Translations under genes and position numbers: made by a program
Assembly: GCF_000016065.1 (NCBI RefSeq)
Contig: NC_009092.1
Coordinates: 3,348,001-3,412,000, forward strand
Source of the DNA: Shewanella loihica PV-4
GTDB lineage: Bacteria > Pseudomonadota > Gammaproteobacteria > Enterobacterales > Shewanellaceae
Length of the DNA: 64,000 nucleotides
Direction: 5' to 3'
Notes under the pieces: generated by a model
What the model saw: only the letters and a program-made list of their open reading frames with translations
Database searches by the model: none
Told to the model about the DNA's origin: nothing
Part shown: piece after piece, positions 1 through 10,988 of the stretch
Layout of the letters: each line of letters starts with the position of its first letter
Numbering within the stretch: position 1 is the stretch's first letter

Positions 1-1
1 C

Positions 2-157
2 GTGGCCGAAGGGATTGAGAATGAGCAGCAGCTCAACTGGCTAAAACAGATGGATTGTGAGATAGGACAGGGCTTCTACTACAGCCAGCCGCTGGATATC
101 AGCGAATTCGAGAACCGCTATATCGCCCCCAACAACGCTAGTATCAGTCAGATTTAA
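2..157 (+). CDS. EAL-domain protein, C-terminal end (partial)
   Basis: Only the last 51 codons are in the window; the gene begins upstream. The translation opens with VAEGIENEQQL, then a Cys and GQGFYYSQP. This fits the end of an EAL phosphodiesterase domain, where an E-G-[IV]-E segment and a Q-G-[FY] segment precede the C-terminus (family knowledge). Such domains hydrolyse cyclic di-GMP to pGpG. Whether GGDEF, PAS or membrane domains precede it cannot be seen. The gene converges on rpsO and the two share a bidirectional terminator. Confidence 0.8.
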   Translation: MAEGIENEQQLNWLKQMDCEIGQGFYYSQPLDISEFENRYIAPNNASISQI

Positions 158-214
158 TCGTCGCTTTAATGTCACCACAGCGATTAGCTAAAGCCATTTC
201 CGAAAATCAGGCAT

Positions 215-243
215 AAAAAAAGGAGGCTTAGCCTCCTTTTTTC
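215..243. terminator. Bidirectional intrinsic terminator between the EAL gene and rpsO
   Basis: A 7-bp stem (AGGAGGC at 221-227, GCCTCCT at 231-237) with a TTA loop is flanked by an A-run on the left and a T-run on the right. It can end transcription of both converging genes. Confidence 0.85.
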
Positions 244-264
244 ACTACAGCACTAATCGATAGA

Positions 265-534
265 TTAGCGACGTAGACCTAACTTCTTGATAAGCTCTTG
301 ATAGCGCTCGTTTTCAGTGCGCTTCAGGTAAGCTAGAAGCTTACGACGAGAGTTAACCATGCGAAGCAAACCACGACGTGAGTGATGATCATGGATGTGC
401 TCTTTGAAGTGACCTTGTAGGTGGTTGATCTGTGCAGTTAGCAGAGCAACCTGAACTTCAGTAGAACCAGTGTCATTTTCACCACGACCGAAATCAGCCA
501 GGATTTGTGCTTTTACTTCTTTACTTAGTGACAT
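265..534 (-). CDS. rpsO: 30S ribosomal protein S15
   Basis: The product is an 89-residue primary 16S rRNA-binding protein of the 30S platform (family knowledge). The chosen start gives [12 protein letters not shown], matching the usual S15 N-terminus and length; an upstream in-frame start would add four residues and is not needed. The conserved [17 protein letters not shown] segment and the H-[DH]-H-H-S-R-R-G-L region with basic rRNA contacts are present. It is the last gene of the infB-rbfA-truB-rpsO run, 95 bases after truB. In enterobacteria pnp follows rpsO; here a converging EAL gene follows instead. Confidence 0.98.
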   Translation of the reverse strand: MSLSKEVKAQILADFGRGENDTGSTEVQVALLTAQINHLQGHFKEHIHDHHSRRGLLRMVNSRRKLLAYLKRTENERYQELIKKLGLRR

Positions 535-629
535 TTTTTTCTCCAAAAATAGATAGAAACTTCAGCCGATCACTAACTCAGCCAAAGAGAGCGCGCTATA
601 GTACCGATTTTAGCGCCATTAAGCAAGCC

Positions 630-1577
630 TCAAGCCTGCTCGTCGTGCAATACCACCAGGCGCTTAGGCGCCAGCAAGCCATCGTCGTTCATCTGGCCGA
701 TACCGACAAACTGTTTCGCTTCACCTAGGGTGATACGCACCAACTCATCGATGGGCAAATTAGCCACCTGAACCGGGTTACCGTTCATCAGATAGTGGGC
801 CAGCTCGTCAGAGACATTAATCTCTTTGAGGCCGCTCACCGCAGTATCCATGGGCAGCAACAAAGGATCCAGCAGTTCCTTAGGTGGACGCTCCTCTTCC
901 TGCGCCTTGGCAAGCAATGCCTCGAGCTGCTCCAGCGTCACCATCTTATCGTAAGGATAACCGGCAACGCCTGTGCGGCGCAGCATGATGACATGAGCAC
1001 CACAGCCCAGCATCTCACCGAGATCATCGGTAATGGTGCGGATATAGGTCCCCTTGGAGCAGTGGATGTCCAGGGTCAGCTCGTCACCCTCAAGCTTAAT
1101 AAAGTTAAGCTCGAAGACCTTGATAGGACGCGCCTCGCGCGGCACCTCTTTGCCTTCTCTGGCGTACTTGTACAGGGGCTGGCCCTGATACTTGAGCGCC
1201 GAGTACATAGAGGGCACCTGCATGGTCTCACCACGAAAATGCTCCAGCGCCTCTTCGAGCTGCTGCTCGGTGAAGTTAATCGGGCGCGTCTGCACCACCT
1301 CACCGTCTGAGTCGCTGGTGTCTGTGCGCACACCTAGCTTGGCGGTCACCAGATAACGTTTATCGGCATCGAGCAGATGCTGCGAAAATTTGGTGGCCTC
1401 CCCCAGGCAGATCGGTAGCATGCCGGTCGCTAGAGGATCCAACGCGCCGGTATGACCCGCCTTGGCGGCGTTGTAGATTCGCTTTACTCTCTGTAAGGCG
1501 AAGTTGGAGCTCATTCCCGTGTCTTTGTCCAGCAGCACTATGCCGTCGACCAAGCGACCTCTAGGTTTACGCGCCAT
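630..1577 (-). CDS. truB: tRNA pseudouridine(55) synthase
   Basis: It isomerises U55 to pseudouridine in the T-loop of nearly all tRNAs. The 315-residue protein has the TruB catalytic motif [15 protein letters not shown] with the nucleophilic Asp at residue 47, the C-S-K-G-T-Y-I-R-T segment near residue 170, and a C-terminal PUA-like region. Its ATG overlaps the stop of rbfA by one base (TAATG), so the two are translationally coupled within the nusA-infB operon. Length and motifs are normal. Confidence 0.98.
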
Positions 1578-1999
1578 TATTTATCGTCCTGCTCGGTGTC
1601 GTCCAGCTCTTCGTCTTCACGACCGTGTTCAGCCGCCTTAGCCTTATCCTTGGTGATCACCTGACTCACCAGGTTAGACATGCGCATCCCCTCGATCAGC
1701 GAGGCATCGTAGATGAAGCGGATTTCGGGCATGACCCTAAGCTTCATACGACCCGCCACCAGAGAGCGAACATAACCCGCGGCCGCTTCCAGCGCCGCCA
1801 GCTTTTCTTCTACAACCGCCTTGTCTTCCTCGAAGAAGGTGACATAGACCTTGGCGTAGTTCAGATCGCGAGATACATCGACGTCGTTAACCGTCACCAT
1901 ACCGATACGCGGATCTTTGATGTCCCGTTGCAGCACCTGAGCCAGCTCCTGTTGCAGCTGCTGAGCGATGCGACGAGTACGACTAAATTCTCTTGCCAT
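1577..1999 (-). CDS. rbfA: 30S ribosome-binding factor A
   Basis: This late 30S maturation factor binds the 5' domain of 16S rRNA (family knowledge). The 140-residue form starts [19 protein letters not shown], the standard start; the reading frame is open 16 codons further upstream but without family support. The KH-like fold region includes the [18 protein letters not shown] segment, and the tail is very acidic ([12 protein letters not shown]). It lies between infB, which is separated by a terminator-like hairpin, and truB, which it overlaps by one base. Confidence 0.97.
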
Positions 2000-2092
2000 A
2001 ATATTTTGCCATCTCAAAAACAGGTGACCGGCTCGGTAAAGCTGCAACCGCTGCTATTTGGGTCGCGTCTTGACGCTGGGTCATGCCTGAAC

Positions 2093-2117
2093 AAAAAGGG
2101 CGGCTTACGCCGCCCCC
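2093..2117 (-). terminator. Terminator-like hairpin between infB and rbfA
   Basis: Read on the minus strand, GGGCGGC / GCCGCCC arms (2098-2104 and 2109-2115) enclose a 4-base loop and are followed by TTTTTG. It sits inside an operon, just after the infB stop, so it probably acts as a partial terminator or a 3' stabilising hairpin that sets rbfA-truB-rpsO expression below infB. Confidence 0.7.
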
Positions 2118-2123
2118 TGCTAC

Positions 2124-4781
2124 TTATAAGGTTCGAGCGATTTCGACCGTTTCGAAGACCTCAATCTGATCGCCAACTTTGACGTCATTATAGTTCTTCA
2201 CGCCGATACCACACTCCATACCGTTACGAACTTCGTTAACGTCATCCTTGAAGCGACGCAGTGATTCTAGCTCACCTTCGAAGATCACTACGTTGTCACG
2301 TAGTACACGGATTGGCGCGCTACGCTTGATGGTACCTTCGGTAACCATACAACCTGCGATAGCACCAATCTTAGGCGACTTGAACACGTCACGCACTTCG
2401 GCAAGACCGATGATCTCTTGCTTGAACTCAGGTGCCAACATGCCGCCCATCGCCGCCTTAACTTCATCGATCAGATGATAGATAACGCTGTAGTAACGCA
2501 GGTCAACGCTCTCGCTTTCAATCGTCTTACGCGCCTGTGCATCGGCACGAACGTTGAAACCAACCATGATAGCGTTTGACGCAGCCGCCAGGGTCGCATC
2601 GGTCTCGGTCAATCCACCTACACCGCTGGCGATGATGTTAACCTTCACCTCATCGGTAGACAGCTTGTTGAGCGAGTCAGAAATCGCTTCCAGCGAGCCT
2701 TGTACGTCGGCCTTAAGCACTATGTTCAGCTCTTGGACTTCGCCTTCGGTCATGTTAGCGAACATGTTCTCAAGCTTAGACTTCTGCTGACGGGCCAGTT
2801 TGACGTCACGGAACTTACCTTGACGGTAAAGAGCCACTTCACGAGCCTTACGCTCGTCACGAACAACTGTCGCTTCATCACCGGCAGATGGCACACCAGA
2901 AAGACCTAAGATCTCAACTGGAATCGATGGACCGGCTTCGGTGATCGACTTACCGTTCTCATCCTTCATCGCACGGACTTTACCGTACTCCAGGCCACAA
3001 AGAACGATATCGCCCTGCTTCAGGGTACCTTCTTGTACCAGGATAGTCGCTACAGGACCGCGGCCCTTGTCTAGCTTAGACTCAACCACAACGCCAGCTG
3101 CCATGCCTTCGCGTACTGCTTTCAGTTCAAGTACTTCGGCTTCAAGCAAGATGCCTTCCAGCAGCTCGTCGATACCTTCACCAGACTTAGCAGACACGTG
3201 AACGAACATGTTGTTTCCGCCCCAATCTTCTGACATCACGCCATGTTGAGACAGTTCAGACTTAACGCGATCAGGATCCGCTTCTGGCTTATCAATCTTG
3301 TTCACCGCAACGATAAGCGGTACACCGCCCGCCTTAGCGTGCTGAATCGCTTCGATGGTCTGTGGCATCACGCCATCATCGGCGGCTACTACCAGCACCA
3401 CGATATCGGTCGCCTTGGCACCACGTGCACGCATCGCGGTAAACGCGGCGTGACCTGGGGTATCCAGGAAGGTGATCATGCCATTGTCGGTTTCAACATG
3501 GTATGCACCGATGTGCTGGGTAATACCACCCGCCTCACCAGAAGCCACCTTAGCGCGACGAATATAGTCGAGTAGCGATGTCTTACCATGGTCAACGTGA
3601 CCCATGATGGTCACAACTGGCGCACGAGGCTCAACCTTAACGTTGCCGTCACGGTCGGCGAGTACTTGATGCTCAAGCTCGTTTTCACGAGTCAGAACCA
3701 CCTTGTGGCCCATCTCCTCGGCAACCAGCTGCGCAGTTTCCTGATCCAGTACCTGGTTGATGGTAACCATAGAGCCCATCTTCATCATCTGCTTGATGAT
3801 CTCGGTCGCCTTAACCGCCATCTTCTGTGCCAGCTCGGCAACCGTTACGGTTTCGCCGATAGTCACGTCACGGGTAACGGCCGCAGCAGGCTTGTTAAAG
3901 CCATGGTCCATCGACTCTGGCGCATTGCGCTGATTACGGTTGTTACGACCACCACGGGCTTCTTTACCGCCACGCTTCTTGCCGATAGGCTCTTTCTTGC
4001 CACCGGCAGGCTTACGCGCACGGCGACCACGTCGCTCGGCATCTCTGTCCGCCGAATCTTCGGCGGCGCGCGCTTCAGTCGATGTGGTCACATGGTGATC
4101 GGCGCTGTTTTCAGATTCTTTACGCAGACGCTCTTCTTCTGCCCAACGCTTCTCGTTCTCTTCGGCAAGACGACGTGCTTCTTCGGCTGCAGCCTTAGCT
4201 TCTTCATCCGCCTTAGCCTTAGCGGCAGCTTCTTTAGCCGCTAGCAGGCGAGCTTCTTCCACCTTGGCGGCTTTCTCTTCTGCAGTTTCTTCAGCAGCAG
4301 GCTTACCTTCTGCAGCCTTCTTCGCCTTAGCTTCTGCCTCGGCCTTAGCCTTAGCTTTTGCTGCGGCTTCCGCCTCAGCTTTCGCCTTGGCTTCCGCGTC
4401 TGCCTTGGCCTTAGCTTCTGCTTCGGCAGCTGCCTTAGCTTCGGCTTCTGCCTTAGCCTTAGCTTCTGCCTCGGCTTCAGCCGCTACATCACGCTTGACG
4501 AAGGTACGCTTCTTACGCACTTCTACCTTGATATCTTTCGACTGGCCGCCGCTACCCGACACGCTCAGTGTCGAGATAGACTTGCGCTGCAGTGTCATCT
4601 TGGTTGGCGCTGAATCGCCACCATGTTGCTTCTTCAAAAACTCAAGCAACTTCTGCTTTTCATCTTCTGAAACTGTGTCGGTCTTACTCTTCTTAATACC
4701 GGCCTCAGAAAACTGCTCAACTAAGCGATCAGCACTCTTCCCTACTTCTTCGGCCAGTTTTGCTACTGTGGTATCTGCCAT
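2124..4781 (-). CDS. infB: Translation initiation factor IF-2
   Basis: This GTPase places fMet-tRNA on the 30S subunit. The 885-residue form starts [16 protein letters not shown] and is preceded by a strong GAGGGGAG ribosome-binding site; an in-frame extension upstream is unlikely. Order: a short N-terminal IF2N domain, a very long Ala/Lys/Glu-rich helix (about residues 95-230), a basic Arg/Gly linker, a second IF2N domain, the G domain with [11 protein letters not shown] (about residue 393), DTPGHAAF and NKID, then domains II to IV including [16 protein letters not shown]. It lies 26 bases after nusA. Confidence 0.98.
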
Positions 4782-4807
4782 CTGTAAACTCCCCTCTGTT
4801 GATCGAC

Positions 4808-6307
4808 TTAAGCTTCTTCGCCAAACCAACAGATGTTGCGGGCCGCCATGATGAGCTCACCAGCCTTTTCTTCTGTTAATTCTTCAATCTCGATCAAATC
4901 ATCAATGCCTTGTTCGGCTAAATCTTCAAGCGTAATCACGCCTTTACTTGCCAACACATACGCCAAGTGACGCTCTAAACCTTCTAGGGCAAGTAAATCT
5001 TCGCTTGGCTCAGCACCGTCAAGTGCTTCCTCGGATGCCAAAGCCCGTGTAGAGATCGCAGCCTTAGCGCGTTCTCTGAGTGCCTCAACGATCTCCTCGT
5101 CGAAGCCGTCGATTTCAAGCAACTCTGACTCAGGTACGTAGGCAACTTCTTCAAGTGAGGTGAAACCTTCATCTGCCAGTACTTGAGCAAAATCTTCATC
5201 GACATCCAGTGCAGAGACGAACAGGTTAACGATCTTGGCGCTTTCCGCCTGATGCTTAGCCTGCATATCTTCCACTGTCATCACGTTTAGTTCCCAGCCC
5301 GATAACTGAGTCGCCAAACGTACGTTTTGACCGTTACGGCCAATAGCTTGCGCCAATGAGTCTGCTTCAACGGCGATATCCATAGAATGGTTATCTTCGT
5401 CGACTATGATAGAAGCCACATCGGCCGGCGCCATCGCATTGATCACAAATTGCGCTGGGTTATCATCCCAAAGCACAATATCAACGCGCTCACCGCCTAA
5501 CTCATTAGACACGGCCTGAACACGCGCGCCGCGCATGCCCACACAAGCACCGATAGGATCGATGCGACGGTCATTAGACTTGACCGCAATCTTAGCGCGA
5601 GAACCTGGGTCACGAGCGGCGCCCATGATCTCAATCATCTCGTCGGCAATTTCCGGTACTTCTACGCGAAACAGCTCGATCAGCATGTCTGGCTTGGTAC
5701 GGGTCAGGAACAGCTGTGCACCACGCGCCTCTGGACGTACGGCGTAGAGCAGCGCACGAACGCGGTCACCAGGACGGAAGCTCTCACGTGAGATAAGATC
5801 TTCTTTGAACAGCACGGCGTCGGCGTTGTTACCCAGATCCACAACGACGCTCTCGCGGTTGCTCTTCTTCACCACACCCGTGATCAGCTCGCCTTCTTTT
5901 TCCAGGAACTGGTCGACGATCTGAGCGCGCTCGGCTTCACGTACCTTCTGTACGATTACCTGCTTAGCGGTTTGAGTAGTGATACGGTCGAAGACGACTG
6001 ACTCGATCTCATCTTCGATATACTCGCCCACTTGAATCTCTGGGTTTTCGTAACGGGCCGCTTCAAGGGTGATCTCGCGGAAAGGATTTTCCAGCGCCTG
6101 ACCTTCATCCTCAACCACCATCCAACGACGGAAGGTTTCGTACTCGCCTGTCTTACGATCGATAGCGACACGAACTTCGATATCGCCTTCATATTTTTTC
6201 TTGGTAGCCGTCGCTAACGCAATCTCCAACGCTTCAAAAATCTTTTCGCGTGGCACGGCCTTCTCATTTGAAACCGCCTCAGCGACTAGCAGAATCTCTT
6301 TGTTCAT
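4808..6307 (-). CDS. nusA: Transcription termination/antitermination factor NusA
   Basis: NusA binds RNA polymerase and modulates pausing, termination and antitermination. The 499-residue product shows the N-terminal polymerase-binding domain, an S1 domain (around residues 135-200), two KH domains ([18 protein letters not shown] near residue 255, and the [12 protein letters not shown] segment), then two acidic C-terminal repeats, as in E. coli. The second repeat ends [20 protein letters not shown] and onward. Gene order rimP-nusA-infB is the conserved metY-nusA operon order, 27 bases after rimP. Confidence 0.98.
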
Positions 6308-6334
6308 TCTCTTGCCTCGTTCAGCTCGAATCCA

Positions 6335-6790
6335 TCAAAACTTAGCGATTAAGTTGCCCTTGCGGATGTTATCCAAGGCAATAATCAGTTCGTTGCCATC
6401 TACGGTAAGGGTCAGCATCTGCCCCTCAACGCCCGCGACGGTCCCTTTTAAATTACGACTACCAGCGACAGGCATAGTCAGTTGTACCTTTACGGTTTCA
6501 CCTAGGTATCGCGCATACTGCTCTGCAGTAAATAATGGTCTATCGACACCCGGTGAGGAAACTTCTAGTGTATATTCGGTCGAAATCGGGTCCTCGACAT
6601 CGAGCACGGCACTGATCTGGCGACTGACATCGGCACAATCATCGATAAAGATGCCGTTTTCATTATCTATATATACACGCAGCACTGAATGCTTGCCTGC
6701 CTGTACATATTCCAATCCCCACAGACTATGGCCCAATGCTTCAACTGGTGCGATAAGCATCTGTTCCAGCTTACTTTCTAAAGTTGCCAA
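6335..6790 (-). CDS. rimP: Ribosome maturation factor RimP
   Basis: RimP assists 30S assembly around S12. The frame stays open further upstream, but family alignment from memory places the start at a TTG (6790), giving a 151-residue protein beginning [20 protein letters not shown]. This avoids a 28-residue extension encoded by the leader. Visible features are the VYIDNENGI segment, the [12 protein letters not shown] motif of the N-terminal domain and the Sm-like C-terminal domain. It is the first protein gene after tRNA-fMet, from which a terminator-like hairpin separates it. Confidence 0.93.
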
Positions 6791-6871
6791 GGTTACCCCC
6801 CGAAAAACAAAAAAGGGCATAAAGCCCCAGTACGACATCATCAAATGACGATATTTCAAAAGTCCAGATAA

Positions 6872-6896
6872 CAAAAAACCCCGTAATCACGAGGTC
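6872..6896 (-). terminator. Terminator/attenuator between tRNA-fMet and rimP
   Basis: On the minus strand ACCTCGT and ACGGGGT (one G-U pair) form a 7-bp stem with a GATT loop followed by a run of T. It can release a short tRNA transcript while part of the polymerase reads on into rimP-nusA-infB. Confidence 0.75.
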
Positions 6897-6949
6897 ATAT
6901 CATTCAGAACCTGTAACAGAAATGAAGCGCTGCTTCATCACTGGGAAGC

Positions 6950-7026
<77 letters not shown>

Positions 7027-7129
7027 TCAACTGCTGCAATTATATTGATTGTGAACAATATTTGCAATGATAAAGGCAGAAACCTCTGCCACTTTATCGA
7101 TTCAGACCAAGCTAGGCTCAATCTAAATT

Positions 7130-7215
7130 TGGTGCGGATGGAGGGACTTGAACCCTCACGAGCTAGGCTCACCACCCCCTCAAGATGGCGTGTCTACCAA
7201 TTCCACCACATCCGC
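7130..7215 (-). tRNA. tRNA-Leu (GAG)
   Basis: The 86 bases carry the encoded CCA. Acceptor arms GCGGATG / CATCCGC pair, a long variable arm marks a class II tRNA, and the anticodon loop TTGAGGG gives GAG. It lies between secG and tRNA-fMet, as leuU does in E. coli. Confidence 0.96.
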
Positions 7216-7337
7216 ATGTGATCGTTACTTCGACTGGTTAAGAATTTTTATGAGTTTGAGGAGACTCATCTTTTCCAGTCACGCTACCTAAATCAAACTA
7301 AGGCCTAATCTAAGTCGCGCTATGCTCTTTCGAGCGA

Positions 7338-7682
7338 TTAGTCAGGGATCTTATCTTCTGACTTTTGTGCGTCTTTTGCTGCATCGGTAACTTGCTCAGT
7401 TACGGCCGCCGCATCGGCACCTAAATCTTTCCAAGACTCTTCGGTTTTAGCGTGGTTTGCGCTCAAGTTGCCAATCGTCAGACTCAGGGCAAAGAAGGCA
7501 ATTGCCAGTATCGCAGTGGAACGAGTTAAAAAGTTACCCGAACCAGAAGAACCGAATAGAGTGGCTGATGCACCGGCGCCGAAAGAGGCCCCCATGTCAG
7601 CTCCCTTACCTTGCTGGATGAGGATCAAGCCAATCAGGCCCAACGCAACCAACAAGTAAATAACCATTAGAACTTCGTACAT
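7338..7682 (-). CDS. secG: Preprotein translocase subunit SecG
   Basis: SecG is the small inner-membrane subunit of SecYEG. The 114-residue product has two membrane segments (about residues 3-22 and 52-72) separated by the conserved [19 protein letters not shown] loop. The C-terminal tail is Ala/Asp/Lys-rich. It starts one base after the tpiA stop, so the two genes are almost certainly co-transcribed; tRNA-Leu follows 122 bases downstream. Confidence 0.97.
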   Translation of the reverse strand: MYEVLMVIYLLVALGLIGLILIQQGKGADMGASFGAGASATLFGSSGSGNFLTRSTAILAIAFFALSLTIGNLSANHAKTEESWKDLGADAAAVTEQVTDAAKDAQKSEDKIPD

Positions 7683-7683
7683 A

Positions 7684-8466
7684 TTATGCGCTCATCGCTA
7701 TCGAACATAAACTTAAAAACTCGGTAGAGTTTAAGCTAGCACCGCCTATCAGTCCACCATCTACATCAGGTTGAGCAAATAGATCTGCTGCATTACTCGG
7801 CGTTACGCTACCACCGTACAAAATCCTGATATTCTCTCCTATATACGGAGACACTTCAGAGAGACGCTTGCGAATAAACGCGTGTACTTCCTGCGCCTGC
7901 TCTGGCGTAGCGCTCTTACCTGTCCCTACGGCCCAAAGTGGCTCATAGGCGATAATCGCATTATCAAAAGCCATGGTGCCATTCTTCTCGATGACCACAT
8001 CCAGCTCTTCGGCAATCACCTCGAAGGTACGTCTTGCTTCACGTGCTGGACCCGACTCACCTACACATAAGATAGGGGTCAAACCATGCTTCTGTGCGGC
8101 GGCAAATTTTTCCGCCACGATGTCGCTTGTTTCGCCGTACATTCTACGACGCTCGGAGTGACCAATAATCACATAGCGACATCCAGAATCTTTCAGCATC
8201 TGCCCAGATACTTCGCCTGTATAGGCACCGAAGTCATGCTGACTCAGGTTTTGGGCACCCATTCTAACTAAGCAGCCGTTTAACGCTTCTTTGTTAGCAT
8301 CGAGTTGCTGACGAACACTTTCAAGAAAAATACTTGGTGGACACAAGACCACTTCCGCAGAATCATTTTGAAGCTTGGTAGCAAACTTGGTAAACAACTC
8401 TTGCGCTAGCTGCGCAGTACCGTTCATTTTCCAGTTACCAGCGACCATTGGGCGTCTTAGTGCCAT
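7684..8466 (-). CDS. tpiA: Triosephosphate isomerase
   Basis: It interconverts dihydroxyacetone phosphate and glyceraldehyde-3-phosphate in glycolysis and gluconeogenesis. The start giving [16 protein letters not shown] (260 residues) is the normal one. N-K in GNWKMNG, the electrophilic His in IIGHSERR, the catalytic Glu in [11 protein letters not shown] and the phosphate-binding GGSV and GGAS loops are all present. It lies between glmM and secG; this insertion of tpiA into the glmM-secG interval is, from memory, normal for Shewanella. Confidence 0.98.
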   Translation of the reverse strand: MALRRPMVAGNWKMNGTAQLAQELFTKFATKLQNDSAEVVLCPPSIFLESVRQQLDANKEALNGCLVRMGAQNLSQHDFGAYTGEVSGQMLKDSGCRYVIIGHSERRRMYGETSDIVAEKFAAAQKHGLTPILCVGESGPAREARRTFEVIAEELDVVIEKNGTMAFDNAIIAYEPLWAVGTGKSATPEQAQEVHAFIRKRLSEVSPYIGENIRILYGGSVTPSNAADLFAQPDVDGGLIGGASLNSTEFLSLCSIAMSA

Positions 8467-8593
8467 CACTGTCTCCTTCTGAAAGCGGGCTGAATAATAG
8501 CGAACCACTTGTTAAGTTACAATACCTAAATCTCGAATTTTTGCGATAAAGTGTCGAAGCGATTACTTTTTATCCTCGCGCGGGATAAATAGC

Positions 8594-8625
8594 ACAGGAT
8601 TTAACCCGGCGAGGCTAAATCCTGT
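8594..8625 (-). repeat. Inverted repeat between glmM and tpiA
   Basis: ACAGGATTTA and TAAATCCTGT form a 10-bp stem around a 12-base loop, just after the glmM stop on the minus strand. No long T-run follows, so it is more likely an mRNA 3'-end or processing hairpin than a strong terminator. Confidence 0.5.
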
Positions 8626-8634
8626 ACAAGGGCC

Positions 8635-9966
8635 TTAAACTAGCGCCTTGATGGCCTCGGCAATATAGTTTGCGTGGGCTTTTACATCGCTGGCGACATC
8701 GCCTTCGACCATGACACGAATAAGTGGCTCTGTGCCCGACTTACGCAGCAGTACGCGGCCACGTTCGCCGAGTTTGGCTTCCACTTCCGCCTGGGCGCTC
8801 AATACGCTATCGGCCTCTAACGGGTTGTGAGTACCTTCGAATCTGACATTCACCAGCACCTGTGGCAGCATCTTAATGCCTTCGGTCAGCTCCTCAAGGG
8901 TCGCCTGCTTACGACACATGGCCGCCAGCACCAGAATACCGGCGACGATACCATCCCCCGTGGTGCCATGATCCAGATTCAGGATATGGCCTGAGTTCTC
9001 ACCGCCGATGCGCCAATCTTTCTCTTTGAGCAGCTCCATCACATAGCGGTCACCCACCTTAGAGCGGGCAAAGGGAATATCACGGGCCTTGAGTGCCAAA
9101 TCCAGCCCCAGGTTAGACATCAGGGTACCGACCACGCCGCCTTTGAGCACGCCGCGATCCTGAGCATCACAGGCCAGGATATATAGGATCTCATCGCCGT
9201 CGATCACCTTACCATGACGATTCACCATCATGATGCGGTCACCATCGCCATCCAGTGCGATACCCAGATCCGCCTTTTCGGCGATCACTGTCTCGCGGAT
9301 CTTACCCATAGAGGTAGCGCCCACCTCATGGTTGATGTTGATGCCATCTGGCTTGTCACCTATGGTGATCACCTCGGCGCCAAGCTCGCGAAACACACTC
9401 GGCGCGATATGGTAGGTTGCCCCGTGGGCACAATCGACCACTATCTTTAGACCGTTGAGGGTATGCTCGGCAGGGAAATTCCCCTTACAGTATTCGATAT
9501 AACGACCGGCGGCGTCTTCGATGCGAGACACCTTACCCAGCAGGTGGGACTCGACACACTCCAGCGGCTTTTCAAGCTCACGCTCGATCTCCAGCTCTAC
9601 CTCGTCATCCAGTTTGCTACCGTCGGTAGAGAAGAACTTGATGCCGTTATCATAGTAAGGATTGTGAGATGCACTGATCACCACACCGGCTTCCGCCCTG
9701 AAGGTACGGGTCAGATAGGCCACAGCCGGTGTCGGCATAGGTCCCATCAACATCACATTCAAACCAGCGGCCGACAGGCCGGCTTCCATCGCAGATTCGA
9801 ACAGATAGCCTGAAATACGCGTATCCTTACCTATGATCACCTTCTTAGTGCCGGTGCGGGATAACACGCGCCCCGCCGCCCAGCCAAGTTTGAGCGCCAA
9901 TTCCGGGGTCATCTTACCCGCGCCCACCTTGCCTCTGATACCATCGGTTCCGAAGAATTTTCTCAC
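8635..9966 (-). CDS. glmM: Phosphoglucosamine mutase
   Basis: It converts glucosamine-6-phosphate to glucosamine-1-phosphate on the way to UDP-GlcNAc for peptidoglycan and LPS. The 443-residue product begins [15 protein letters not shown]. The phosphoserine loop [11 protein letters not shown] is near residue 100, the metal-binding loop DGDGDR near residue 240, the sugar-binding GGENSGH near residue 325 and the phosphate-binding [12 protein letters not shown] near the end. The gene follows folP by 80 bases, the usual folP-glmM pairing. Confidence 0.98.
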   Translation of the reverse strand: MRKFFGTDGIRGKVGAGKMTPELALKLGWAAGRVLSRTGTKKVIIGKDTRISGYLFESAMEAGLSAAGLNVMLMGPMPTPAVAYLTRTFRAEAGVVISASHNPYYDNGIKFFSTDGSKLDDEVELEIERELEKPLECVESHLLGKVSRIEDAAGRYIEYCKGNFPAEHTLNGLKIVVDCAHGATYHIAPSVFRELGAEVITIGDKPDGININHEVGATSMGKIRETVIAEKADLGIALDGDGDRIMMVNRHGKVIDGDEILYILACDAQDRGVLKGGVVGTLMSNLGLDLALKARDIPFARSKVGDRYVMELLKEKDWRIGGENSGHILNLDHGTTGDGIVAGILVLAAMCRKQATLEELTEGIKMLPQVLVNVRFEGTHNPLEADSVLSAQAEVEAKLGERGRVLLRKSGTEPLIRVMVEGDVASDVKAHANYIAEAIKALV

Positions 9967-10046
9967 TTGTTATTACCTCTGCCCCATCCCAGGGTCTTTC
10001 CTATTTAATCCAATTGGCGTCGCCGCTCTTAGCGCCGCGCATCAAT

Positions 10047-10913
10047 CTATAATGCCTGATAATTGGCGCAAGCCTGCATGACCTTGATCATATCCATGGT
10101 CGGTTTTACGTCATGGACACGAATAATATGTGCGCCTTGTTGAATACTCAAGAGCGCGGCGCTCAGGCTGCCCGCCAGACGTTCACTCGGCGGCACGTTA
10201 AGCAGGTTGCCTATCATGCTCTTGCGCGACAGGCCGATAAGCAGCGGCAGGCCGAATGCCTTAAGCTCGGCCTGACGGTTTAATAATTCATAGTTGTGTG
10301 ACAACGTCTTGCCAAAGCCAAAACCTGGGTCCAGCAGCAGATTGTCTCTAGTAATTCCCGCATCCAGACAGGCCTCGATACGCTCCTCAAAGAAGGCGCT
10401 GATATCCCCTATGATATCCTGATATACAGGCGCATCTTGCATGGTTCTCGGCTGTCCCTGCATATGCATCAGACAGACGGGCACATTCAGTTTGGCGGCC
10501 ACGGCTAGGGCACCAGGCTCCTGCAGGGCACGTACATCGTTGATCAGATGGGCGCCGGCAGCAACCGCCTCACTCATCACCTCAGGCTTGCTGGTGTCGA
10601 CCGAGATCCACACATCGTGATGAGCACTGACATATTCCACCAGAGGGATCACCCTATCCAGCTCATGTTGCACACTGACCTCGGCAGCGCCGGGGCGAGT
10701 CGACTCGCCACCGATATCTATGATGCTGGCGCCTTCGCTAACCAAACTATCTGCATGGCGACAGGCAGGCTCAAGATTTGCGAAACGCCCCCCATCGGAG
10801 AAGGAGTCCGGTGTCACATTAAGAATGCCCATCACTCTGGGCTGAGAAAGGTCCAGGCATTTATCGCCACAGACAAGTTGAAACCCTTGCTGCAAGAGAG
10901 GCTCCTCGATCAC
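10047..10913 (-). CDS. folP: Dihydropteroate synthase
   Basis: It condenses p-aminobenzoate with dihydropterin pyrophosphate in folate synthesis and is the sulfonamide target. The 288-residue TIM-barrel protein has GILNVTPDSFSDGGRF, IIDIGGESTRPGA, the LMHMQGQP segment, DPGFGFGKT and the SRKSMIG motif. It follows ftsH but is separated from it by a strong terminator hairpin, so it may be transcribed partly from its own promoter. Confidence 0.97.
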   Translation of the reverse strand: MIEEPLLQQGFQLVCGDKCLDLSQPRVMGILNVTPDSFSDGGRFANLEPACRHADSLVSEGASIIDIGGESTRPGAAEVSVQHELDRVIPLVEYVSAHHDVWISVDTSKPEVMSEAVAAGAHLINDVRALQEPGALAVAAKLNVPVCLMHMQGQPRTMQDAPVYQDIIGDISAFFEERIEACLDAGITRDNLLLDPGFGFGKTLSHNYELLNRQAELKAFGLPLLIGLSRKSMIGNLLNVPPSERLAGSLSAALLSIQQGAHIIRVHDVKPTMDMIKVMQACANYQAL

Positions 10914-10930
10914 ACGCTAAAGACGTAAAC

Positions 10931-10957
10931 AAGAAAACCCCGTTAAGGGGTTTTCTT
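10931..10957 (-). terminator. Intrinsic terminator after ftsH
   Basis: An 11-bp perfect stem (AAGAAAACCCC / GGGGTTTTCTT) with a 5-base loop sits 32 bases beyond the ftsH stop. The stem itself carries the T-run. Confidence 0.8.
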
Positions 10958-10988
10958 AGACAATGCAATTAATCTATCGCAAAGATGG

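Noticed and set aside
4264..4851. 195-aa plus-strand Ala/Ser-rich ORF opposite infB
   Set aside because: It is the antisense shadow of the repetitive Ala/Lys/Glu-coding region of infB.
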